37,011 nucleotides of DNA from assembly GCA_020628725.1 (NCBI GenBank), contig JAHDEO010000005.1:11174-48184 (forward strand), in the 5' to 3' direction. Source of the stretch: Saprospiraceae bacterium (GTDB taxonomy: Bacteria; Bacteroidota; Bacteroidia; Chitinophagales; Saprospiraceae). Below are positions 32,601-37,011 of this stretch, piece by piece (within the stretch, counting starts at the first letter, position 1; each line of letters begins with the position of its first letter). The notes under the pieces are model-generated. The model was not told the origin of the DNA. It ran no database searches and saw only the letters and a list, made by a program, of their open reading frames with translations. A program made the position numbers and the translations under genes.

Positions 32601-33239
32601 ATAAATATCGTAATTGCTGCCTGTATGGACGCTGTTGAATGTATTATCTGATATAATGACATCGGTCATACTGTTATTGCTGAGAGAAATCGCTTCGCGA
32701 CAATTATTGAATTCATTATTGGTGAAACTCAATCCTGTACAACTTCCACCATAAGAATTGTAAATGGCGTAGGTGTTATTTCCATTAAAAACGCAATCGG
32801 AAATCTCGACATCGCTCGTTCCATTTGACAATCTGAAAATGAGGTTATAATTATTACCGAGCGGTTCAAAGGTCAGGTTTTGGAAACGGATATGGTCTGT
32901 GCCATCCAATCGGACTACAGCATAGTTGTTGCCATCATACGGCGAATCGTATTGAATCGTGACATCGGCTGCACTGCCTGTTTCGGATTGAAATGTAATC
33001 GTATTGGTGCTTGATGCGCCGAATATTTCTTCGATGGTCATTTGCTCGATGTACGTCCCTGAGCGTATGTCGAAAATGACGGGCGAGCTGATTCCGTTGA
33101 GATTCAGGTCATTAACGGCGTCCGAAAGCGTCGGGTAATCCGGCGAACTGCCGCCGATTGTGTACGTTCCTGAAAGTTGACTATGTGCTAAAAAGGGGAA
33201 AAGGAGTAGAGTAGATAGAAGGTAGAATCGTGTCATCAT
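17673..33239 (-). CDS. Giant (5188 aa) secreted multidomain protein: four tandem parallel beta-helix modules, Calx-beta/CARDB-like and Ig-like repeats, PKD-like domain, T9SS type A sorting domain
   Basis: Signal peptide MMTRFYLLSTLLLFPFLAHSQ; repeated beta-helix segments; C-terminal DFNVYPNPAKDEIFIDY...LSDGVYFIHLRNG sorting domain; uninterrupted ORF. Confidence 0.95.
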   Translation of the reverse strand: MMTRFYLLSTLLLFPFLAHSQLSGTYTIGGSSPDYPTLSDAVNDLNLNGISSPVIFDIRSGTYIEQMTIEEIFGASSTNTITFQSETGSAADVTIQYDSPYDGNNYAVVRLDGTDHIRFQNLTFEPLGNNYNLIFRLSNGTSDVEISDCVFNGNNTYAIYNSYGGSCTGLSFTNNEFNNCREAISLSNNSMTDVIISDNTFNSVHTGSNYDIYCYDIDSLIIHNNTSINASGSSGIYARYVANTLEIVGNTVDIRYTGIDARNSTHVQIENNEVYNFSTNTGMYIRDNGNVARRSSIVNNVVSGQGDGMYFYNNDYADVYFNSVLTTGLSSYEAFYQRYSDNTDIRNNIFSHQGGGLAIYSYAATNLVQDYNAYHNTGSNFGNWQDTNYSNLADWQATSSQDANSINANPVYTSTTDLRPNQALIDDAGAAIAMYPLDIEGTTRSTPPDMGAYEFTATGDNSGITYTAPLTPFDPGTYPVSVDLMNNGPSILMTDSLYWEVNGVAQTPVAWAGNLNVGDSESVALGNYQFDEITEYEIRIWSSRPNGMTDIDPMDDTLVISNLYTTLAGDFTVGGASPDFADLTAAQDAVNYGGIRGAVNMLIRSGTYIERLYLWQFAGTSPTNTVTFQAETGNAADVTIQYDSPYDNNNFAMVRLQGTDNVAFQHLTFEPLGGSYNLIFRLNGSINNLDISNCIFNGNNTHAIYNSYSGACSDFNFSDNEFNNCRETIHLSSNTLNGVIITDNQINSVHTGSNYDIYCYDPDSIIIHNNQMNNPNGSSGIYARYIANTLEIVGNTVDIRYTGIDTRNAGHIQIENNQVYNFSTNTGLYVRDNGNVARRSSVVNNVVSGQGDGFYCYNNDYTDVYFNSVLTTGAANYEAFYQRYSDYSNFRNNVFSHQGGGLAIYAYSQTDLVQDYNAYYSTGSNFGNWQDTNYANLADWQAASSQDANSVVTNPVYNSADDLRPNQALLDEAGETITEHPLDIEGTTRSTPPDMGAYEFTPTGDNAGITFAEPELPLDPGTHPVSVDLLNSGPSILMTDSLYWEVNSMAQTPVAWVGNLNVGDSENVPLGNYDFEEITEYEIRIWSSRPNGASDLDPTDDTLVISNFYTTLAGQFTIGGTSPDFADLAAVQDALNYGGVRDSVRMLMRSDTFTEQLVLGQITGSSEVNKVTFSSETGNAADVLIEYNSPYDNNAFAVVRLNGTDNVCFENLTFRPFGSYNLIFRLNGSINNLDISNCIFNGNNTHAIYNSYSGSCADFRFSGNEFNNCREAISLSSNTLNGVIITDNQINSVHTSSNYEIYNYDGDSVIIHNNEINNPNGSSGIYVRYVANTLEIMGNTVDIRNTGIDARNSQYTQIENNQIYNNSTNTGLYVRDLSVAAQSSRIINNMVSSQGDGFYLYNADNTNVYFNSVLTTGAASYEAFYQRYSDNADIRNNIFSHQGGGWAMQGYTTTGLVQDYNDYHTTGATLGNWDGADAADLTAWEFATQQDGNSISLDPLFQSADDLHTNNILLAVGIPIAGVTEDIEGDERNPLSPYIGADESPTAFDDIGIVNLISPTPPFPQGTNELIINVVNNFTTPLTSATISWSMNNDTIREVNWTGNIPSGTSDDVSIGTFQFDVAQPYDLKVWVADPNGQADSYADNDTLEVDDMYAALIGTYTIGTNNADFQTITQAAEALERGGVVGDVTFNIQDGTYAENVEINQILGASVNDQILFQSESQDSTSVTIMNGVSDYGNIVIQLDSTDHIEFRHLTFEQDANSAYCMILSGTNENVNINNCRFSTSYMGIRVDNFVDNLQITENQFSGGTYGFYDNSYNNSTNLLVEDNLFTGQSSDAITIRYHIAPVIRSNDIINTGSMSRGIYMLSPRDAFEVIGNTLILNDATYGIDVSAGTASTEVHGLIGNNFVTIDGASTTYGMRLSGNYIDIFHNNILVTANEATAGRAIYLNGNFANLKNNIFANIGTGYAIYAENSNDITESDYNDFYAPGGKVGYLMGNRTSLGSWQSGSGHDANSFNLDPEFIANDDLHIAQQLLSEQGTPVDGLPEDIDGDFRNPLAPDIGADEFTSLENNLGVIDILSPTTGCDIPPNSDVTIVIKNPGSLTQSNFDVAYQLGDDTPIVETVNQSIDPGFTLEHTFATPVTLIADSTYTLAAYTLLGTDELTFNDTTSIEVISYPAVNLVVTPDATIDYGDTLTLTASGATNYEWSGELEGENPFSPTLQVAPFETQMYQVVATDDNGCEATATVTITVNPLPELPDLQVINVVSDLTTAQPGDPATVTWTIGNIGDGAAVTDWTEKVYIEAPGGQNRTLVGQFDYDGTDSLQAGAFFNRSYNLNLPNDLNIGNQGIFVVEIIPNILEIPLSTANNIAFENQAWTIESILFLTLANDQINEGNSLYCTVTRSGSTVQSQTVNITLNEPARFNASATVTISAGQAGRAFYIYSIQNSDLEGDIEIEMTASATGYTPDTEQFLLIDDEIPTLSINNLPAMIAEGEVLDFDIVTDFSSPDTLFINIISDSPDEVPLPTPVVIPPGMTTANVQVTLPDDDIAEEDEIITITAGSAGLVAANASFTLTNDEDIPAITFAITNDTISESSGFYATEGVITRLGNASSVLQVDIATDSPGALYLPSTVPLGPGEMEKRFFIGVFDNLQNEGIREIEITASVLIASCNCTASSTSAGVFSDTLTVLDNDGPTLTAFVNPLSLAEGSTNAGTLRIERNTPTDVPLTVNLTSSDETELVLPATVIIPIGASSVNVDIETVADGIVDGNQQVTIQAEATDFSPGIVFVIVTDNNKPDFEIVNVTLDDTNLAAQEPFNFRVFLTNSGLASAPSGAVIRGYISDDPILNNSDFQIGQYTTNTSIAIGDTLEIWDVGITPYEAGAYYLIFEVNPESTITEIQYQNNTSEPLTVTLEPDYFGTAIVDEAVFLQGDDIVIYGESVDEFDTPVPNVELELYVITGDNIRREFSVTTDGSGAYSTVFEPLPNEAGHYEVGASFPDMGANTAQDEFDILGIELNANQFILWEVLLNEPITGTISVRNRSDVTLNNVMAETLSLPAGASVTFDTIPAIAGGATEEFNYTVNGTEVSPIGFYQEIPLRITSDENLSYEQTAFYFCQAQQGYISAEISSINRTISQTQSNYLEFQIYNNGEGETGEITVSLPPVDFMSLITLPTMPSLESGDTSLVIIEFKPGASLPLNTPANGNIVINAANGNFLNIPYTVEKVSEETGGIIVDVVDQYTYFTEEAPHVAGAQVKISHYFTGEVFAEGVTDEDGLFMADSLPEGTLRLTVQAEQHEGYNNTVEILPGTDVTETVFLPYQAISFTWDVVPTTVEDVYEIDLIMEFETNVPAPVVLLEMPDSMPQLFGSEEYNFYATMTNFGLITARDVELNFPTDDPEYEFITNYTPTDLLAQQAIQVPVVMRRRNGGQNEEFVNDDGYNTYGDVSDFLGIEKDGFESFQSQSLSGNCQDFTFTAYWYECGDNGLWQQGGEMFTYSGRVCPGNGSGLPGGGFGPGGGSPNGCPGCPGTGPSNPNNNTPSTVTEIGCNACVNSVVFTALGCYPPTGAIGCIGGVLTSGSNTGAFFGLLGCIPKKGIGCIISIICTINSCAGGDLCSDGDGNLQLEDFLYKSSGDVPPIIQQAGDDLVQVQMAYEAHNAWMDEYFGPLADNDNVSEFAVALSPFVDNELPVSPSDANDIKAQLADFDISESEIDAFISRWNETQMAWSNGIYAPNATYPNIVNRDSIEAYIAEIQSVQDYAFNRGYASIDEMLYESIDIIVDQGESNSGVCSSVTIQISQQLTMTREAFEGTLGVFNGHPTDALQDLQLNLEILNPDGVLSNDLFQIEVTGLNNLTGVDGTGSLAAQQDGSATILFIPEPGAAPTVPVNYSFGGSVSYLDPFSGLEVTVPLIPVTLQVNPSPDLYLHYFMQRDIYGDDPLTEAIEPIIPAELAVMVENNGYGVAMGVLIESAQPEIVKNEDGLAIEFSLIGSNLQGEPANMGLTNIQFGDIAPLSTKVGQWYFTSTLLGHFISYETNLVHLSSFGNPDLSLISGVELHESIHTIEVYTQDDGVDDFLVNEIQDANETPDAIYLSQGNLIYDVFEAQDAYFTGNILAAGNTNTFHIDPSAQGWNYIKIDDPGNGNFEIVSVTRDSDGQEIPLKNAWLTHVTLPDSKEPVYEDKFHFVDDFDTFDEVTYTVVWSPKDPNPPFVVSIEGHPNQLTAMQVETLTVTFSEEIIDGTFGTEDLMLRLQGGSNLIDNSVIITEIDSVTFEVDISALTVNDGFYVFTAQAAGVEDLTGTSGEVGEQVSWTQFLSVPSVLEFTGFPENGFTNQLNTIQILFNMPINPATFTADDLEVMFGGGIQAGTFTISPLNAENTLFEVTNINSFISNDGEYELIIDMTGIESDGGTPGLAMQSETFTMDTQAPQLTNLLRFIGGGLDAQHYTGANMNFDEAIMEFDTMAISLLKDGAAQYLDPAEISIVNPTSFKVESFDQTTYPEGDYVLNVDVSQISDLAGNFGTGTETTTWTVDRTPEIAISGLGISPDMGYSLVDGVTATNVLDLSFGINQAADVIRIYQDDNGSLTLLTTLNAVPAGAVTVPLLFDTGGNTAILVEATDEDGNTVEANFDIYIDESALTADWDLAPNQVLTEHPDTLVLTFSAQLLDFSEVQNALVLLYDNNVLDASDLSIEAISLTEFELTGLSTIDDTPGTYSIGVDLTLLNKYTSGVSGNDISYATWEIEVGSNALPVADAGLDSLVTMETTYMLDATNSFDPDGDDLTFQWYPPDGITLNDETIATPSFSITAANQGQELDFLVSVSDGVAFSTDIVTVEVDLSSIPTCAMGAGLPMADAVSAGVCVTDLQGWQHFTDNMGRILFSLNTSGSDLGNVSANLYVNDMPIDYNGEYTLMERHYRISPEIAPQSMVSVRLYFTDGEYQNLTGNNSPMENELSVVRYSGTGEDDVYDPTEGGDLTFITTTLGTDFGVNYVEFQVDDFSEFWIRDTAILIPVELVSFNAINRERDVQLLWQTATEQNSDYFEVQRSRNGVDFESITKVQAAGTSSTIQNYEHIDEQPFSGNSYYRLEQFDTDGSSTYSRTVAIYRKPLGVDFNVYPNPAKDEIFIDYKDGLLGDLQCQIYNTLGQEIYKTSWTIPTNNQIMIPVSQLSDGVYFIHLRNGIHRETIEFVKY
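26930..33180 (-). repeat. Intragenic tandem repeats encoding beta-helix plus Ig-like modules (period about 1.64 kb for the first three; fourth shorter and diverged)
   Basis: YTIGGSSPDYPTL / FTVGGASPDFADL / FTIGGTSPDFADL / YTIGTNNADFQTI restart four times; 'gataacca(a/g)tgtgtcat' recurs at about 31560 and 29924. Confidence 0.9.
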
Positions 33240-33656
33240 AACGAAAATTTGATGAGTGTTATTAGTGTTTGAATAATCATATATCCATCGGGAGACTAAA
33301 TAGTCAACCGTTCAGTGGATGAAAAACTGTTCTATAATTGGTTTTGGTCAGCAGAAGGTGTGAATGGACGGGAGCATAATTAGATGTGAAAATATTTTAT
33401 GCCAAGACATACTTCAAAAAAAAACATGAAATGTGACATTGTAAAAATATTTTTATTCTAATACAAGGTAAAAATAATATTAAAATAACTTAAAGTAAAG
33501 TTTTATTGAATTATTTTTTGTTTGTATTTGATATTATTATGGTGTATAAAAAATGATAAGAAAAGTGCCTGAAAGCAAAACAACCGCCCCAAATTAAATA
33601 TGGAATGGCTGCTCATTTTTCGGTGTTCGGAAGTATGTTGTTGGGAATTTTTGTGG

Positions 33657-33730
33657 TACTCCGGACGGGGCTCGAACCCGCAATCTCCCGCGTGAAAGGC
33701 GGACGACTTAACCAATTTGTCCACCGGAGC
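33657..33730 (-). tRNA. tRNA-Glu (anticodon UUC), encoded CCA at 33654-33656
   Basis: GCTCCGG...TCCGC CTTTCAC GCGGG...GCGGG TTCGAGC CCCGT CCGGAGT A CCA; full cloverleaf. Confidence 0.93.
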
Positions 33731-33823
33731 TTGGTAATGCTACAATGCTTGAATGATGTAATGCTACAATGTAATGAGTGAATGAGCGAATTTTGAATGA
33801 ATGAATATTTTCAATGCACGTCG

Positions 33824-33896
33824 TAATCCGAATAGGAATCGAACCTATATCCCCTGAGTCAAAGTCAGACATCTTAAGCCATTAGACGACCGGATT
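33824..33896 (-). tRNA. tRNA-Gln (anticodon UUG)
   Basis: AATCCGG...TCTGA CTTTGAC TCAGG...ATAGG TTCGATT CCTAT TCGGATT A; full cloverleaf, no encoded CCA. Confidence 0.9.
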
Positions 33897-33900
33897 ATAT

Positions 33901-34063
33901 AATGCTTAAATGTCAATGAGTGAATGAGTGATTTTGAATGAGTGAATGTTTCATGTGTGGATTTTTTTACAAAAAAATAAATCAAATCGCATGTTGGAAA
34001 CATTCACTCATTCGCTCATTCATAATTCACTCATTTATTGTAGCATTATCGCATTTAAGCATT
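33901..34063. repeat. 163-bp palindromic spacer unit 1 (tRNA-Gln to CAU tRNA)
   Basis: Outer arms aatgcttaaatg/catttaagcatt; inner arms gagtgaatgtttc/gaaacattcactc. Confidence 0.9.
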
Positions 34064-34069
34064 GCTTGG

Positions 34070-34152
34070 ACGCGGAGGCGGGAATCGAACCCGCGAGGCA
34101 CAAAGGCAGATGCTTATGAGACACCCCCGATACCAACTTCGGACACTCCGCA
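34070..34152 (-). tRNA. Unusual tRNA with CAU anticodon and about 14-nt variable region; encoded CCA at 34067-34069
   Basis: TGCGGAG/CTCCGCG acceptor (U1:G72 wobble), GGTGT CTCATAA GCATC anticodon arm, variable TGCCTTTGTGCCTC, T arm GCGGG TTCGATT CCCGC, T73 then CCA. Confidence 0.7.
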
Positions 34153-34182
34153 TTTTTTAATGATGCAATGTTGAAATGATGT

Positions 34183-34345
34183 AATGCTTAAATGTCAATG
34201 AGTGGATGACTGAATTTTGAATGAATGAATATTTTATGTGTGGATTTTTTTACAAAAAAAATCAAATCGTACGTTAGAAATATTCACTCATTCGCTCATT
34301 CATAATTCACTCATTAAATATTGTAGCATTATCGCATTTAGCATT
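34183..34345. repeat. 163-bp palindromic spacer unit 2, direct repeat of unit 1 (CAU tRNA to GAA tRNA)
   Basis: Shares tgtgtggatttttttacaaaaaaa, attcactcattcgctcattcataattcactcatt and ttgtagcattatcgcattta with unit 1. Confidence 0.9.
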
Positions 34346-34360
34346 TCATCATTACTCTGT

Positions 34361-34432
34361 GGCAACACGGGAGTCGAACCCTGCCCTCTGGTGCTTCAAA
34401 CCAGCGCGCATCACCCCGAGCGCTTTGTTGCC
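34361..34432 (-). tRNA. tRNA-Phe-like (GAA) with degenerate T stem
   Basis: GGCAACA/TGTTGCC acceptor, GCGC/GCGC D stem, CTGGT TTGAAGC ACCAG anticodon arm; T region CAGGG TTCGACT CCCGT pairs fully at only three positions. Confidence 0.55.
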
Positions 34433-34438
34433 ATGTGT

Positions 34439-34620
34439 GTCAATGCTTAAATGTTGAAATGATACAATGCTACAATGGGAATGAGTGAATGAGTGTCCCG
34501 ATAGCTATACGGGATGAATGTGTGAATACTCGGATTAAAAATATTCACTCATCCACTCATTTATAATTCACTCATTAATTGCAGCATTACAACATTCAAG
34601 CATTTCAGCATTGACATATT
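34439..34620. repeat. Palindromic unit 3 with different loop (gtcccgatagctatacgggat)
   Basis: aatgagtgaatgagtg ... cactcatccactcatttataattcactcatt; outer tcaatgcttaaatg / catttcagcattga. Confidence 0.85.
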
Positions 34621-35026
34621 GTCGCATTATCGCATTGCAGCATTGTCACATTAAAACCGAAATTCGCAACTGCCGCACTGACAGCTACAAACTCCTTTGA
34701 GGAGAGCTATCAGATGATTCGCATAAGGCACATAAAGGCTACCATACAAAACGCCTGTTCGCGCTGTACTGCCTGTTCGTAAAATTCGATATATTGAATG
34801 TGCTGAATCATTTTAAATTTAGATTTGTAAAATTGAGTTACGCCCATATCTACAATTTGACGAGAAAATAAGTTCCCGTAAAATGACTTTTTTATGAAAA
34901 ACTTTATCTCGATGCAACCGTATACTGTCTTATACCAGACATATTAATGTGGCAAACTTGTTTCCAAGCAATAAAATACGCACCTTGTATTTGGAAACAT
35001 TTACACATCCTCCAAATTGAAGAGTT

Positions 35027-35860
35027 ATGGTAAAAAAAATACGCAATACGATTTTTATATTAGCTTTGAGTGTCAGCTTGGCGTTTTCTCAGACGGTGCA
35101 TGATTTCACGGTCGTAGATACGCACGGTAATACGCACGAACTTTACGCAGATTATCTTGACCAAGGCAAGACCGTTGTTATTGACTTTTTCTGGGTCAAT
35201 TGTGGACTGTGTTTTAATCTTGGTCCATATATGGAATCGCTTTACCAAGAGTGGGGAGGCGGAGAATATGATGTGCAATTTATCGGTTTGACGATTATGG
35301 CAGGCGATGACAATATGGACGTGATCAGTTTTGATAATGGAGCAGGAATTTCTTACCCTTCCATTAGTGCGGAAGGTGGAGCTATCGAAGCAGGTGCACC
35401 ATTTTTGGATGACGATTATGGTTTCTTTGAAGGTACGCCCGGTATTGCTGTCATCTCACCGGATGGTTCGGTGCAATTTGATATATTTGGTAGTGCGCCC
35501 AGTTCTGTTATTCCTATGGTGGAGCAACAAATTATTGACTCTGGAGCGAGACATCCTTCTGAAATCACAGATGTAGAAGATGCCCTTCCTGTTTTTGAAG
35601 AATTAGTGGTATTTCCCAATCCTGCGCGTGATTTTGCTTCAGTCAATTTTACACTCAATGAAAATGCTGATGTCAATGTTCAGGTATTCAATATGTTAGG
35701 ACAGTCTGCATTGGAAGTCTTCAATGGCAATAAATACCCGGGTTATCATCAAGTGGACTTCGATCCGTCTCTACTCTCACCCGGTACTTATTTTGTTCGT
35801 ATTGCTGCGAATGATAATGTACAAACTACACGTCTCATAAAACTACACTCCAATCCGTAG
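35027..35860 (+). CDS. Secreted thioredoxin-like/TlpA-type protein with T9SS type A sorting domain (CGLC motif)
   Basis: Signal peptide; TVVIDFFWVNCGLCFNLGPYMESLYQEW; C-terminal VFPNPARDFASVNF...SPGTYFVRI. Confidence 0.85.
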   Translation: MVKKIRNTIFILALSVSLAFSQTVHDFTVVDTHGNTHELYADYLDQGKTVVIDFFWVNCGLCFNLGPYMESLYQEWGGGEYDVQFIGLTIMAGDDNMDVISFDNGAGISYPSISAEGGAIEAGAPFLDDDYGFFEGTPGIAVISPDGSVQFDIFGSAPSSVIPMVEQQIIDSGARHPSEITDVEDALPVFEELVVFPNPARDFASVNFTLNENADVNVQVFNMLGQSALEVFNGNKYPGYHQVDFDPSLLSPGTYFVRIAANDNVQTTRLIKLHSNP

Positions 35861-35901
35861 CATACGATAATGCCTAAATAACGTAAGGCTACAACATTAT
35901 A

Positions 35902-35951
35902 AATGCGTTAATACTGACGAATATAAGTCGCGGTATTAACGCATTTTTTTT
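35902..35951 (+). terminator. Rho-independent-like terminator between the two thioredoxin-like genes
   Basis: aatgcgttaatac ... gtattaacgcatttttttt: 13-bp perfect stem then T-run. Confidence 0.85.
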
Positions 35952-36127
35952 GAAAAATAACTTCAATTTCAACTTCTTTCCACTCATTCTTCAATGTCAC
36001 AAGCTTAACATATTTTGTTAATTGCTTGTTTCTCCAACACAAAATTCGCATCTTAGCATTTAAGAACGTATAATTTATTCTTTATACGTTCCTTGGAAAC
36101 ATTTTTTAACACCAAAACCCATAAATT

Positions 36128-36976
36128 ATGGTAAAAAAAATACGCAATACTTTCTTCATAATGGCTTTGAGCGCGAGTTTGGCTTTCGCTCAAACTGCAC
36201 CTGATTTTACAATTACAGATACGGATGGCGTAGAACACAGTCTTTATGCTGATTATCTTGACCAAGGCAAAACAGTCGTTATCGACCTCTTTTTTGCTGA
36301 CTGTCCGCCATGTCACGGACTTGCACCGACTCTTGAAACTATTTATCAAGATTGGGGCGCAGGGCAATACGATGTCCAATTTATCGGTCTTACAGGCGAT
36401 CCTGTCGGAGTAGATAATGACATCAAAGTCCGAATTTTTGAAGCACAAACAGGCATTACCTATCCTTCTGCGAGCAATCAAGGTGGCGGACCGGAAGCGG
36501 CACTGCCTTATACCACCAATACGAACAACCAGTTTGGAACATTTGAAGGTTACCCTACAATAGTAGTCATCGCACCGGATAGAACCGTACAATTTGAAGT
36601 AGTACTTGGAAATGTGCCAAACGCGGCTGCTCTAATCAATCAGGCTATCGACAATACAGGTGCAACACATCCTTCGGAAATTACCGATGTAGAAGATGCC
36701 GTTCCTGTTTTTGATGAATTGACGGTATTTCCCAATCCTGCACGTGATTTTGCTGCTGTTAATTTTAATTTGAATGAACATGCAGATGTCAATATTCAGG
36801 TGTTCAATATGTTGGGACAATCGGCATTGGAAGTTTTCAATGGCAATAAATATCCGGGTTATCATCAAGTGGATTTTAATCCATCTTTGCTTTCACCCGG
36901 CACTTATTTTATTCGCATCACTGCGAATGATAGCGTACAAACTACGCGGCTGATTAAGCTACATTCGCACCCTTGA
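36128..36976 (+). CDS. Secreted thioredoxin-like/TlpA-type protein with T9SS type A sorting domain (CPPC motif), paralog of 35027..35860
   Basis: Signal peptide; TVVIDLFFADCPPCHGLAPTLETIYQDW; C-terminal domain nearly identical to its neighbour. Confidence 0.87.
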   Translation: MVKKIRNTFFIMALSASLAFAQTAPDFTITDTDGVEHSLYADYLDQGKTVVIDLFFADCPPCHGLAPTLETIYQDWGAGQYDVQFIGLTGDPVGVDNDIKVRIFEAQTGITYPSASNQGGGPEAALPYTTNTNNQFGTFEGYPTIVVIAPDRTVQFEVVLGNVPNAAALINQAIDNTGATHPSEITDVEDAVPVFDELTVFPNPARDFAAVNFNLNEHADVNIQVFNMLGQSALEVFNGNKYPGYHQVDFNPSLLSPGTYFIRITANDSVQTTRLIKLHSHP

Positions 36977-37011
36977 TAATGCGATAATGCTTAAATGATG
37001 CAATGCTACAA

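Noticed and set aside
18550-32651. Many plus-strand and alternate-frame ORFs of 60-160 aa opposite the giant gene
   Set aside because: They lie antisense or out of frame to one clear 5188-codon ORF, have biased composition and no recognisable domains; they recur in parallel in each repeat module.
34360-34433. Selenocysteine tRNA: 8-bp acceptor and GGGCAGGGTTCGACTCCCGTG resembles the selC T region
   Set aside because: Anticodon reads GAA, not UCA, and the variable region is only 4-5 nt, so the hallmark long arm is missing.
33503-34450. ORFs over the tRNA cluster (33503..33724, 33938..34174, 34238..34450)
   Set aside because: They translate through tRNA genes and palindromic spacers.
33901-34620. 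CRISPR array, because of regularly spaced repeats near 34 kb
   Set aside because: Repeat units are 163-bp palindromes flanking tRNAs, not short repeats with unique spacers, and no cas genes are visible.

Overview
This 37 kb window looks like a Bacteroidetes chromosome; the evidence is T9SS C-terminal sorting domains, a gliding-type C-terminal domain and AT-rich spacers. Positions 1-16.7 kb hold a long minus-strand surface-polysaccharide operon. In transcription order it reads: WecA/MraY-like transferase, DUF1972-type glycosyltransferase, secreted LRR protein, Wzz-like protein, pseB, pseC, pseG, a formyltransferase-like gene, pseI, Wzx-like flippase, KpsS-like transferase candidate, Wzy-like polymerase, glycosyltransferase. 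Positions 17.2-33.2 kb hold a small lipoprotein and one giant 5188-aa T9SS protein with four tandem beta-helix modules. Positions 33.6-34.45 kb hold four minus-strand tRNA-like genes (Glu, Gln, an odd CAU tRNA, an odd GAA tRNA) separated by long palindromic spacers. Positions 35.0-37.0 kb hold a tandem pair of secreted thioredoxin-like T9SS proteins. Best leads: (1) a 64-nt three-way-junction leader with twin loops ahead of the polysaccharide operon; (2) different inverted-repeat 'words' at nearly every operon junction, several of which supply start codons, stop codons or terminal residues of the genes; (3) the tRNA/palindrome array with an anomalous CAU tRNA; (4) a pseudaminic-acid-type pathway with a formyltransferase where PseH is expected. 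All calls were made by eye, without database searches.
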